Shown here: piece by piece, positions 11,251 to 22,126 of the stretch
Position numbering within the stretch: position 1 is the stretch's first letter
Layout: every line of letters begins with the position of its first letter
Origin: Hyaloperonospora brassicae
Taxonomy: Eukaryota > Oomycota > Peronosporomycetes > Peronosporales > Peronosporaceae
Direction of reading: 5' to 3'
DNA length: 64,000 bases
Assembly (NCBI GenBank): GCA_947650285.1
Contig: CANTFL010001441.1
Span: 1-64,000 of the forward strand
Notes under the pieces: model-generated
Database searches by the model: none
What the model was told of the DNA's origin: nothing
Seen by the model: the letters and a program-made list of their open reading frames with translations, nothing else
Made by a program: the position numbers and the translations under genes

Positions 11251-12790
11251 CATTAATATATTTAATCTCGGTTGCCTCTTCGAAGCGATAGCGATAAGCA
11301 TCTCGTCCACCTCTGATCGAGGGGTTATGCTGGCCGCAAGGGTACCGAGTATTTCAATCCCCCCTTTCTCACACCTCCGCGCTTCCAAAGTCCAATTTGA
11401 CAACAACGCGATCCATCTCCCCAGCCTCCCATTGATACCCGAAGATTGGACCAGCCAAGCCAGGGTTGAATACCGAGTGAGAACTTTGATCCCTCGAGAT
11501 ACTAACATCACGTAGCACACATTCAAAATTTTAAGCAGGGCTAACACCTCTTTATCCACCATGCCATAGTTACTCTCATTAGGCTTTAGGGTGCGGCTCA
11601 AAAATGTCACCGGCCAGTATACGCCATCCTGTTCTTGCAGGAGTGATGCCGATACCGCCCACTTGCTTGATTACACTACGATCACCGGAATTTGATCTCG
11701 GTAAAAGTGCTTGAGGATCGGAGTGGTAGCGATCTTGGCTTTCAACATGGTGAATGCAATCGTAGCCTTTTCCCACCTGATCCTTTCTTTTAGATCGCGC
11801 TCTCCTCCCTCATCGATAGCTGTATCACGACTTTCTTTACTTGCCTTTGTGATCGCTGTACCACCAATGCCCATTTCTATGGTCTCAAAGAACTCGGTCC
11901 CCCTCAACTCGTATAGCACTGATGCGTAGATCGCAAAATCTTCGATGAATCTGCTATAATAGTTCAGACTGCCTAATAACGACTGCATAGAACGCAACGC
12001 CGTAGAAAAAGGAAGATTTACCTGCATCCCCAGATCCTTAGGTCGAGCTTCCACCCAGATTCTATTATCTGGTGCCCCAGATAATCTACTTTATGCCGTC
12101 CCCAAGAACTTTTGATTAGACTGATTGATAGATTCCATCAATCGCACACCGATATAAATCGTTCCACCCTCTATATGACTCTGGTACTCCATTCGTAAAC
12201 ACTTCTGTCGACTTGGGTTGACCCGTTGCGGTTGAATCCGTGTTCTCGCTGATCTATAAGTATCCATACAAAGCGTTTTCAATCAATCGCTGTTAAATAT
12301 GCGGGGCGTTCTTCGATCCGAACGGCATCCTCAACTACTCAAATAGACCGGAAGAAGTAATAAACGCGGAAATTATCCTAGCCCGTTCGGTCATCTCCAT
12401 CACCCAAAATCCGCTAGCCATATCCATTAAACAATGCCACAGTGCCTTGTCCATATCTTGCAGCAGCTCGTTGATGAGGGGCGTAAGGTAAACCATCAGC
12501 CGGGTTAGTTGATTCACCCGCCTATAGTCAATACATAACCTGATGACTTCTTCGTTTTTCTTGATGATCACGACTATTGGTGACGCATATGGCGATATTG
12601 AGGGTCGAATGATTTTTGCTGACAACAATCCCTTAATTAGGTCTGCCAATTTCTCTCGAAACTTGGAGGCCACCGGCCGTACATGTTGTGCAATCGGATT
12701 CGCGTCACCGACATCGATATCGCATATCGCACCGCGTGCTGCAGGTGGTAAAACATTACCTTTCCAATCAACAGATGCTTGCTCTTTCAT
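11251..12790 (-). pseudogene. Reverse transcriptase and RT-linked RNase H of element C
   Basis: The RT starts at 12790. Fingers are seen in VASKFREKLADLIKGLLSAK, SPYASPIVVIIKKN and IRLCIDYRRVNQLT, and palm motif A in CLMDMASGFWVMEMTE (12335-12440). The segment 12050-12300, where the second palm motif (YxDD) should lie, is out of frame and appears shortened; I find no YxDD. The thumb region resumes at 11900-12054 (LEARPKDL-like start, then SMQSLLGSLNYYSRFIEDFA). The RT-linked RNase H is at 11251-11780, with FLSRTLKPNESNYGMVDKEV. The enzyme is non-functional in this copy. Confidence 0.9.
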
Positions 12791-12972
12791 ATCAACTGTC
12801 GCAACTTCTCTTGCTCTTCGCTTAATGTAACACTAGGGTCTCCAACTTGAACATCATCAATGGTTATCTATGTCGACGATGTTGCTACCTCTGGTATCAC
12901 AGCCAAGTGTTGTTCGACATCTTCCGCAAATAACTCGCCTCCTTCGTTATAACACACTGGTGGAGTATGCGG

Positions 12973-14189
12973 CTATCCTTCCTTCGCGTCCTCGCCGTCC
13001 GTAACTATACCGGCTCCTTGGTCTAGTCGATCAGACCAATCCGGTCGTTCCTGATCTTTTATCTCACTATCTTCCGCTTCGATCTCGTCTGATTGATGGA
13101 AAACCGGTCTTTGTAACGGATCAGTCGTTCTACGTTCGTTCCCATCGCCTAATTGTCCTGGGGTCTGACACACAGAATTGACCGCACATGCCTCTTTCGT
13201 CGACCTCCGATCTCTGCCGTCGTCACAGCTAAAACCAGATCGCACCTCGATCTCTCCTGGGTCTTTGGCGTCCTCTACCTCTTTCTCTGACAGGGCTCGT
13301 ACCCGCGTCGGCCTTGTAGATTCCAAGTGATCTACCAGTGGTCCCGCGTATGTTTTGATCGCTTCCGCATCCCGTTATACCGTAGCTTCGTACGCTAACG
13401 TCTGTCATTCGTTATATCGTCTCGATCCAACCGACACATATCCTGGAGATCGAGATGTTTTGCTTTCAGTCATCCATAAGACCAACTGGGCGTCATAATG
13501 TAGCACCAGATCGTGGGTACCTACGTTTGTAAGGTGCAAGAACATAATTTTTACTGGTCCGGCCGTCACCATAGACACCCAAGTTACATCTCGCCTCACC
13601 CGAAGTTTAGGCTTTGGAGGATTGGTCCCGATCCCAACTTTGGTCGACTTACCGGCTGGGATTCTTACATGTCGATCGTTAAGATTGGCCGCCGATATAT
13701 TCGATCTGTATGGTGGTCTACGTCCCACCAAACTGATTTGTACCTCTTCCGGCAAGCATAGTGTCCCATCAGCCAGATCTAAACGGACACCTGCCGGAAT
13801 TACAAAATCCATACCCAGTATGTCTTCTTGCTCCGCTTGATCCCGTTCCATACGTCGAAGTAGTACACCAGCGATCCGTCCAATATGACCTTGATCTTGG
13901 TTCGCCCCACCGCCATGTAGGTATTCTCCCCGATCCCAATGCATTCTTGCGTTTGACACTCGTCAATCATACATCCCACGTTACGAGCAAAGTTAGTGTC
14001 TATGATTGAGATTTTGGCGCCGGAGTCAAACAACATGGTGGCCCTCTCGTTGTTGATATTGCCTACATATTTGGCTTGTATCAACCACTGTCCCGGATTA
14101 TTATACTTCCAATAACCGCGCAACTCCCCTGGGGCGAAATCAAGTTCCATCTTCATAGGGAATCGAGTATATACGTACACTTTTTTCAC
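12973..14189 (-). pseudogene. Aspartic protease and acidic linker of element C
   Basis: Retropepsin with the active-site box LFDSGAKISIID (about 14030) in a chain open at 13800-14189. It continues in another frame at 13405-13959 (GMDFVIPAGVRLDLADGTLCL, the flap and dimer region). A Glu/Asp/Arg-rich linker without motif (12973-13326) joins it to RT. At least two frame breaks. In the intact element the protease would cleave Gag-Pol inside the particle. Confidence 0.8.
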
Positions 14190-14197
14190 ATTCTAGA

Positions 14198-15745
14198 TCA
14201 AAGAGACAAAATCAGAACCACCACTTGTATTAGAGATCGGATCGATCGGATCGTTAGACTCTTAATCTCTCTTTTGATTGTCAACAAAGGCATAAATGCA
14301 AAGCCTAGAACGCTCGGCTCGTACCAGATTAAAACTTGGCGAGCGTTATAGTTTAACATCTCTTCGACCGTGGGCGGGAACATTCCGGCATGTTTGCTGG
14401 TCACATACCGCTTGCGGATCAGATTGTAGAATTCCTCCACGGGGCATTTGACACAGTCATTTATCTCTCCACAAGCCTCACACACATGAAGGCACTTGTC
14501 AGAAGGATGTCCTTTGCGACCACACTTCTGGCATGTCAATCTCTTCCAGCACCCACGATCGTCATGCAGTTTCGATCCGCAGTGAGTGCACGCTTTATTC
14601 ATTGTAACGCTATCTGCACTGCCTTCCATGCGCTTCTCAACCGGATCCGCACCTTGATCACCCAAAGTTTTCACTCGATCGGAGGCCGCGGCCACAAATA
14701 CGTTCCGTGGTTCCTCTTCTCCGTTCGATCCGCTAAGATCTGAATCTGATCCACTGTCTTAGATCTCCACACGAACGGTTCTCACTGCGCGACCTGGATT
14801 CGTCGGTGGTAGGGGAAAGGATGGTATAGGTCGCGCTCTATATTTGTTAGATCATGTAGATGGTTGAACCTGTCTGTTCTTCATACGATGGTAAGCGCGT
14901 AACATCTCTTCCATCTCATCTGCGTCTTCCAACCTAAGCAACGTCAATTGTTTAACCAGATCGAGATCGTCAAGCGTCCCGATAAAGTGTTCCACATGTT
15001 CACGAAGTACATCCCGCGATCCGTCTCGAATCCGTATCTTCGCTCTTTTCGCCGCGACATTCAGACGATACCGATATTCCGATGGCGTTTTCTCTGATCT
15101 CTTCTTCGCATGGTAATATTGTCTTCCAAACGACATACCATTGCCCCCGTATTGTACGAGAAAACTCTCCAGAAGGTCCTTCCGTGAACGACGAGTAGAT
15201 CGGCTCGGCTGGTTATACCAGTTCCGTGCGGGTCCTGTGAGGGGATATCCGAACACTAAACATTTCTCTTCATCTGGGGCTGGTCCCGTAGGAATGCAGA
15301 CTTTACCTTGCTGATCCAGCTCCTGTCCCGATCTTCATCCCTGTCTTTTTAGTTAAATTCCTTTAGATTCGCGATCGCACACATCCGAACCCGCGGAGCG
15401 TTAAGTCCACCGCCCGGAGCCATTTCAGTAGCCTCAAGCAGTGGCCGTCTAAAATCGCCTTGCCCGGAGTCGTCGGGGTCGTCTCCTTCTGGGTAATATG
15501 CATCTAGTTTGTCTTGACGCGGCTCGACCGACCCCATCTAGACATCTGTAACGTATTGTCTCCTGCCTCCTCGTGCGTCTCCCAGTCTGAATTAGATAGA
15601 CTGCTTGGCGAGTTTGTTCGCGTTTTTCTTGCTGAAAACGTCTCATGGCAGCTTCGAAATACGTCTGAAGTGGTTCTGGGATATTCAGAATATTGTCCTC
15701 TCTGGCGCATGTAGATGCCGAGCGCGACTCGTCCTTGATATTCAC
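14198..15745 (-). pseudogene. Gag of element C with CCHC zinc knuckles
   Basis: Three recognisable parts. An N-terminal charged region is at 15449-15745 (MRRFQQEKREQ). The capsid core is at 14852-15256 (FGYPLTGPARNWYNQ, LLESFLVQYGG, SEYRYRLNVAAKRAKI). A Cys-rich region is at 14198-14695 with consecutive Cys pairs (CTHCGSKLHDDRGCW, CQKCGRKGHPSDKCL, CEACGEINDC); the first two are CCHC-type RNA-binding knuckles. Stops and shifts lie around 14700-14850 and 15260-15450. It would package the element RNA. Confidence 0.88.
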
Positions 15746-16760
15746 CGTACGATCTCGCAGATGAGTTGCCCCACTTGGGCTCAGAGCATTCCGTTGAATA
15801 CCGATCGGTTCATCTGATTCGATTTCTGACTCATCCGATGCGTACTACAATGATCCAGTGTGATATCCTCTCGAATATCCTCTTGAAGCATCTGCGATAG
15901 CCAGAAAAGATTGATCATCGTGCTTGTATTGACCCGTCAATGATCTGCCTGGGACATCCGCCAAATCCGGAAGCGCTTGATCTTTGTTTTTTTATTCACC
16001 CGTCAACGGAATCAGCCCTTCATATACCGATCGACACGCCTTAAGCACTTGGTCTCATTTACAATCCAGTAACTTCTTCGCGTCTAACACCCCCGCCACG
16101 AATCCTGAATCCCGTAGCAGCTGAATGATTCCGTTGATGCCTTCTAGCTTGTTTGATGCTGTCGCCGGAGCTGAGATTGGGCCTTGAATCCGCACGAGAA
16201 GCTTGGGCTTCAATATCGGTAGCACCGGATCGCTTGACAGCAACGTCTTAAATACCTCTCAAAGATATTCCTCTTTCAAACGGTCTAATTGCCACCCTTC
16301 TGTTGACTCTACTTCTTCCACAAACTTAACCGGCCGATACTCCACTTTCATGGCGCAATCACGTTGTTCAAGCTCCGACGCTGCTATCTTTGGCTTTGCC
16401 ACCTAAAACTCTTTTTTCTTTCACATCACCAGAGTGAGCTTAGATAAATCTTGTTCGGATCGACCGAAACGTTTCCATCTTGCGAATCATGCTTTGCAGA
16501 ACGATCCGCTTTGGTCCCCGAAGATATCTCAGGAGGTGGTCGAAATTTATCTTCTAGATCGAGCGATCGATCTTTCTCGATAATTTTCTTGTTATCAGAG
16601 CCCCTCCCAAAACTCTGATGTTAATTCATCGCGTCTGCGGCTATCCCACTGCCTCTGACGCTTCACCCCCCCCCCCAGGTTCAGTCTTGATCTTACCATC
16701 TTTTTCAAGGGAAGCATGGTGAAATCTCGAGTCACCAGATAACCCAGTCACGAGAACCAT
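15746..16760 (-). other. Leader region of element C
   Basis: About 1 kb between the 5' LTR and gag. No convincing coding frame; small open stretches only. A run of 11-12 C residues lies at 16666-16677. The primer-binding site should begin at 16760 on the minus strand (ATGGTTCTCGTGACTGGG). I cannot assign it to a tRNA by eye. Confidence 0.6.
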
Positions 16761-17638
16761 TGTGGTGGAGTAATAATAGCACTTTTGAGGAGTCAATACC
16801 AACTCTTCACTGGCGCCCGGACGACCGACTAATGGAGGGGGTACTCCGATTCCGTATTGTATGATCCGCTTAACTTGTTTACCCGTCAGTGGAGCGGGTT
16901 GCAATCTTCCAGGTGGACTCGATTCGATGCCAAGCTTAAACGTGGTAGGGATTGGTGCTGCCGCGTGGAAACCTTCATACGGTAGCGGGTGTACTTGTGG
17001 GGTTCTCGATATGAGCCACCTTGATCTCTACGAGATCGACTTGTCCAATGGTGATGCTTGATCCGAGAACCTTCTGACCACTTGATCCGTCTCGCGATCT
17101 TGCACCCCTTGTCTTTACGTGCTCGCTGCTTCCGATTGCAGTTGGGGTTTTGTTAAGAGTCCTTGATCCCTAGCCAAACAATCCAGGGATATCACTTAAG
17201 CTAAGTATGCGACTTTCTTTGATGGCGGGTGACCAATCATCTAACCCGGAAGAGAAGTCGACAAGTGTACTTAGAAGCAAATTGAACTCTGTTTAGTGTT
17301 AAACAATCAAACCCAAACCTAACCCATCGCTAGGCCTATCTGTATCACTAATTTCGAAGCCACGCGTCTTCCTCTCAATGATATCGCCCCCTCGTACCCC
17401 AGGTGGTTTACACCAAGTGGGCTCTCTCTGGAAACTTGGCGTGACCCACACCAGAGATCGAAAGATCAGATCGAGATCGAGATCAAGGATCAGATCGTGG
17501 TCGTGTGAGCCACTCATCTCCGACATCATTCCTCCAATCAAAATTCTTTTCGGACTTAACCGACGCCTGTGATCTGTGAGCTCTCACGTCCCACCTTAAC
17601 GATTGAATCTCGTGATTGCTTTCCCACACAGCATCGAC
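16761..17638 (-). repeat. 5' LTR of element C
   Basis: 878 bp, the partner of 6109-6977, with the same TGT...ACA ends on the minus strand and the same GATC-rich block (17466-17500). It borders family A gag sequence at 17639. Confidence 0.9.
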
Positions 17639-18555
17639 AAACACCTCGGCTTACTGTAAGCCTGAACTGATGGATCTCAGCCATGCTGAACATGAAGATG
17701 AAGCTGATTTTTAGGTTGCGGATGAATAACTGGAAGTGAGACGCTGTTGCATGTGCGGAAGCACTATTCACTTGCGTCTCACTTATCCTTTGCGAAAACA
17801 GCGCCAGACTCTTATGAGTCGAAATCCCGGTCTAAACCAGAAATCTGGTATAGCACGGGGAAACGTCGACACCCAGTAGGCGCGGGGCGCTCTACTGGGG
17901 TAGAAATAGGTTCTGTTACTTCCATACGAGGTAGAGGAAAACAGGGCTTATCCCCAAACAGCTCTGTGCCCGTCAGCACAGAACGTGGTTATAAGCCTGG
18001 ATGGTTAGTCGCTGAGGCGATAGTGAAAGGCTTGGCGAATCATTGGTCGATTTTACTCGACTCCGGATCATCATTCAATTATGCTCGGCGTCGTTACCTT
18101 ATGAAAAATCAGCGATACGCTGAAGCGCTCAAAAGCATGAGGGTGACTCGATCACTGTTCGTCTAGCGACTAGTAGTCGTGTCAGTGTGCCTAAAGTTAC
18201 GTTGAACTTGGGTGTGAAGGTTTTGGACTTTGGCAGCATTGAACGCTGCCTTGTCCTCGATTTGGATTCGAGGTATGATCTCATCCTATGTATGGCCTCG
18301 ATTGAACGCCATGAGCCATGGATTGATTGGAGGTCTAAGACCTTAGACGCAACGCGCAATGTTCCTAGCGAAGCTTTGGAGAGTCATGAACCCATTTTTG
18401 CTAGGCAACAAAAGCACTATTGGCGCGAGTCATTGACAGAGGATATCAACGTGCTGGACATTGGTATGTCCGATTTAGTCGACTTTAATGTCAATGACAT
18501 GAACATTGAGCGGAGCGCTTTTACCGTATGTGAAGAAAGTTATGCTCCATTTTGA
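17639..18555 (+). pseudogene. Gag end and protease, family A plus arm
   Basis: Continuation of the gag interrupted at 6108. MDLSHAEHEDEADF, then a stop, leads to a decayed zinc knuckle (MCGST) and the protease start (from about 17795). The protease box WSILLDSGSSFNYARR is at 18045-18095 and the second half at 18187-18555 (LDLDSRYDLILCMASIERHE). The first 150 bp next to the insertion differ from the minus copy at about 11 positions, far more than elsewhere in the arm. Confidence 0.82.
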
Positions 18556-19157
18556 GTGATACTCGTTGTGATAATGAGTCACTGCGTGATGCAGGCATGG
18601 TTGGTCTAGGGCCGAGTCGTCAAGAATGTAATTCCTCTGATGAGAGTGGGGTGGCACGAAAAATTCCACCGAGTGAGGATGGACGCGATGGTACCTCACT
18701 GAATGTAGACGTTGACATTGTTGTCGAAAAGCTGAAGCATTCAGTGCAAGGCCCACATAATGCACGTGAAGTGATACGTGTAAATTCACTGGGTGAAGAG
18801 TTCGAGTTACGTAACTCTCCACCACATGTCGCTCAAGACATGAGCTCTCGTATAGAGCGTGATAAGATAAATAGCAACCACAAGGACCCTACTTTTCCGG
18901 TCTCTAGGAGGCGCAAGGTTCCTTTGAGGAAACAATCCCGGCGTCGGGTGGTAACTGTTAAGCGCCAAACGTCCGGGACGTTACGAGTTGGTAATAGTAA
19001 GAATACACTATATACACATGTTAATGGAGTGACTGGCCATGTTGATGGCAACATTAGTCTTGAGACTCTTTCGTCCTTGGATGCTCGCTTTGAACTAGAC
19101 GAAATGTCTGATGGCGAATTCAGCCAAGCCTTGCAGTCAGGAGAGTTATCCGATTGA
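18552..19157 (+). CDS. Pol spacer between protease and RT, family A plus arm
   Basis: 201-codon open stretch identical in protein sequence to 2299-2904 on the other strand. Hydrophilic with a basic cluster and no catalytic motif. Part of a dead polyprotein. Confidence 0.6.
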   Translation: MSDTRCDNESLRDAGMVGLGPSRQECNSSDESGVARKIPPSEDGRDGTSLNVDVDIVVEKLKHSVQGPHNAREVIRVNSLGEEFELRNSPPHVAQDMSSRIERDKINSNHKDPTFPVSRRRKVPLRKQSRRRVVTVKRQTSGTLRVGNSKNTLYTHVNGVTGHVDGNISLETLSSLDARFELDEMSDGEFSQALQSGELSD

Positions 19158-20749
19158 TTGTTCATTCGACCCGACGTTGAGTTGAACTCATCCTCGTTCT
19201 TGGACGAGTCCGTCCTTGAGGACAAGAAAGCGATACTTAGTGCGCGTAGTGGATCCGCTATCCTCAAGGATCTTCTGTATCCGTTTTATCCTTTGGTAAA
19301 GGAATTTCAAGACGTGGTGTGTAACGACCCACTGTCTGCCTAACCCCCTGATAGAGGTGTTGGTCATCAAATTAACTTAGTTCATGGAACCAAATATGGC
19401 GTAACACGGTAGTGGACTTTACCGAAGTAACAGTGTGGCGTCATGGACGACTTGTTTCGTGCAAAGCACGCGTCTGGTATGGTTCGTGAGAGCAGATATC
19501 CTCATTCCACACCGACATTTTGTGTCATAAATCCCAATGGAAAGTAGCGCATTGTCAATGCTTACAATGAACTTAATGCTGCCACCATCCCGGCTCTGAC
19601 ACCAATCCCTAGAAAAGATGCTCTTGAAAACAACATGGTGGGATGTGCGATGTACAGTGCGCTCGACCAAGTCGATGGTTATTACCAGCTGCTCATACGA
19701 GAGAGCGATATTCCTCTGACAGCGGTCAGTACTCCGAGCGGTATGCTCTGGTAGTGGCTCGTTATGACACAGGGATTGTCAAAGACCCCAAATACATTCA
19801 ATCGTCTTGTGACACAATTGTTCAGACCTCATCGAGGCTACGCACAGACATAATTTGACGCCAACTTTATCCATAATCGTACTATGAACGGTCGGTCAGA
19901 TGTGGATAATCATATCGACCATTTACGAGTGGTGCTCGAGTGCATACGCACGAAAAGTTGTATGCCAGCGCCTCTAAGTGCATCTTTGGTGCAGAAGAGA
20001 TTCCCTTTTTAGGGTGCTTCATAAAGAAGCGAGACCTTAGAGCGGATCCCGCTACGGCAAAAGCCATAGTCGATTGGCCGGTTCCTAAGAACCAAAAGGA
20101 CTTACGTAAGTGGCTTAGCCTTGCCAATTACTTACACGAGTATAGTGCAAGTTACGCAGATATGGCTCGGCCATTATCCAATCTCCTCAAACAGGATGTG
20201 GAGCGGTGCTGGACTAGCACCGAGCATGACAATTTTCAAGCAGTAAAGGAGAGTCTCCTGCATGCAATAATCTTGGCTTTGCCCGATTCTAATCGAACTT
20301 TCAGTGTCGTCTGTGACGCATCTGACTTTGCCGTAGGCAGTGCTCTGTTACAAACAGGTGTCGATGGACGAAAATGCGTCATTGCGTTTGAGTCCCGACT
20401 GCTGAAAGCTGCTAAAAAGAACCATCTAGTTCATGAAAAATAACTAATTGCAATGAAGTATGCTCTAGTCAAATTCATAGTTCATCTGCTTGGCTCCAGG
20501 CCTTTTGCGAGCAATACCGATCATGCGTCATTGCACACTGCGACCCAGTCGCCACATCTATCTAAGATAATATATCCTTGGCTTTCATTCTTTGCCGAAT
20601 ATAACTTCGAGGTGAAGTATGAGCCGGGCAAGCAGAATCCTTTGGCTGATGCGTTGTCTCGAAGGCCTGATTATGCGATTGCTCACGTTACGACTCTGTC
20701 GTCGTCATTCACTGACCTCATCCGTGCGGCTTGCGCCGTGGATGAATAA
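19158..20749 (+). pseudogene. Reverse transcriptase-RNase H, family A plus arm
   Basis: Same pieces and same breaks as the minus copy. [12 protein letters not shown] (19158-19343) is followed by fingers and palm fragments. At 19850-19880 the expected YFDD reads stop-FDAN, removing the two metal-binding Asp residues. RNase H pieces follow: 19940-20443 with the first catalytic Asp in VVCDASDFAVGSALL, and 20453-20749 ending ADALSRRPDY. Amino-acid differences from the minus copy are few (Leu/Ile, Ser/Cys, Gln/Lys). Confidence 0.9.
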
Positions 20750-20786
20750 TGCGTAGATATACTACGTGCTCTTAGCAACGACGAGT

Positions 20787-22070
20787 TCAAGGACTCGGAC
20801 ATAGAACTGTCGTCATAGTTACGTGCGGGGATACATCGATATTCCATCGATAAAGTCCTGTTGTGCTATGGCACTGATGGTTGAGGATACTCTTCGTATC
20901 GTTAGCTCTCATGATGAGAAGTTGAACCATCAGATCCTCTATGAGTAACATGATACTGCGTTGAGTGTTCATCTCGGTTGTGAGAAGACCTATGGCTCAG
21001 TCAGACAATGCTATTGGTGGCCCAAACTTTACAAATGGGTGAGCACATATGTGTGTACGTGTGAAAGGTGTCAACGGGTGAAACCCTCAGCTCACGATGC
21101 AGAACCGCTAGCTAGGTTGTATGTACCGTCTGGATGTTGGGAGTCCTTCAGCATGGACTTTATGTTCGGTTTACCGAATGATTTCGTATGACAATACGGT
21201 TATTGTTGTCTTTGTTGACCGTTTGAGCAAGATGGATCATTTAGCGGCGGTGCCGGAATCTATCGATGGTGAAGGTACAGCTACGCTTTTTATCGGTCGG
21301 ATGTTTCGACAACACGGTTCGCCTGTGGCAATTGTATCTGGTCAAACACCTCGATTTACTGGAAAGTTTGGAAGTCCATTTTCAAAGTGCGCGGCACACG
21401 ATTGGACTTTTCCACAGCGAATCATACGCAAACCGATGGTCAAACCGAGCGAATGAATCGCGTTATCGGTGACATGTTGCCCAGTATTTGCGCTGAAACG
21501 TCAAAACGTTGAAGTTCGATACTCTCGGTCGTTAAGTTTGCGTTTAACAACGCCGCTCACGCCTCTGCGGTCTTTACTTCGTTGCACTTGAATGGTCGCA
21601 CACACCCTCTCGTTCCATTAAAGCTACCACTCCGTTGTCCTTGGATTGGTGGGGGAAGAGTTGAATATCGGCTTGATGATATCGGCCCTGCTACTGTTCA
21701 CAAACAGGTAAGCGAGTTTCTCGCAACGCGATTAAATTTCTTACGACATGTGCGTGACATAGTGGCAGATAGACAAGACAAACAGAAGGAACAAGATAAT
21801 GACAAATGAAGAGGATGTATTGAACGTAGTGAGGTCGGAGACCAAGTGCTACTCAATGCTAAAAACCTACCTACAGATTTAGTATCCGCCGTCTCCAAGA
21901 CAAAGTTGCGTCCGCGCTTCATCGGACCATTCACGGTCATCGCTAAGAAGGGACTTGAGTATACGCTCAACCTTCCGCGCAAACTGCGCACACATCCAGT
22001 TCTACGTGGGCATACTTATGCCGTATCGGGATCCGTCCCAAGTGAAGTTACAGGCGCTTGCGCCGCGTAA
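20787..22070 (+). pseudogene. Integrase, family A plus arm
   Basis: Zinc-binding region 20961-21191 (CERCQRVKP) and core start 21121-21456 (DRLSKMDHLAAVPESIDGEG and RQHGSPVAIVSG). Decayed core remnants follow to about 21580. The C-terminal region at 21582-22070 includes QVSEFLATRLNFLRHVRD, LLNAKNLPTD, KLRPRFIGPFTVIAKKGL and NLPRKLRTHP. Where VSDRDPRF is expected for the second catalytic Asp, the copy reads VSGQTPRF, so catalysis is lost. A 9-bp AT-free shift near 21260 splits the frame. Confidence 0.87.
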
Positions 22071-22126
22071 CTTGGCATTACAATCGGCTGCAGAATCCGA
22101 ATCATGAGGTCAAGATTAGCCTCCAT

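Larger units (their letters stand above)
6109..17638 (-). mobile_element. Nested Ty3/Gypsy element C with dual RNase H (11.5 kb)
   Basis: A complete but decayed LTR element inserted in the plus arm gag. Transcription sense is the minus strand: 5' LTR 17638-16761, leader, gag (15745-14198), protease, linker, RT, RNase H, a second RNase H, integrase (to 9159), an antisense coiled-coil frame on the plus strand (7181-8753) and the 3' LTR 6977-6109. On the minus strand both LTRs start TGT and end ACCACA. The LTRs differ by roughly 3-4 percent by my count. No perfect 5-bp target duplication is visible: the flanks CCAAG and CAGCA have diverged. Sequence composition is unusually rich in GATC. Many stops make it non-autonomous now. 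Confidence 0.93.
1..21455. repeat. Large imperfect palindrome: two family A arms
   Basis: Left arm 1-4779 and right arm 5151-21455 are reverse complements once the insertion 6109-17638 is removed. The asymmetric centre is 371 bp (4780-5150), the main part of one LTR. In a 285-bp gag stretch (4215-4499 versus 5430-5714) I found two substitutions. The left arm probably continues beyond the window. The arms share the same stops, frameshifts and loss of the RT catalytic box. Confidence 0.9.

Noticed and set aside
6104..17643. Target-site duplication of element C
   Set aside because: The flanking 5-mers (CCAAG and CAGCA) do not match; either diverged or altered by conversion, so none is annotated.
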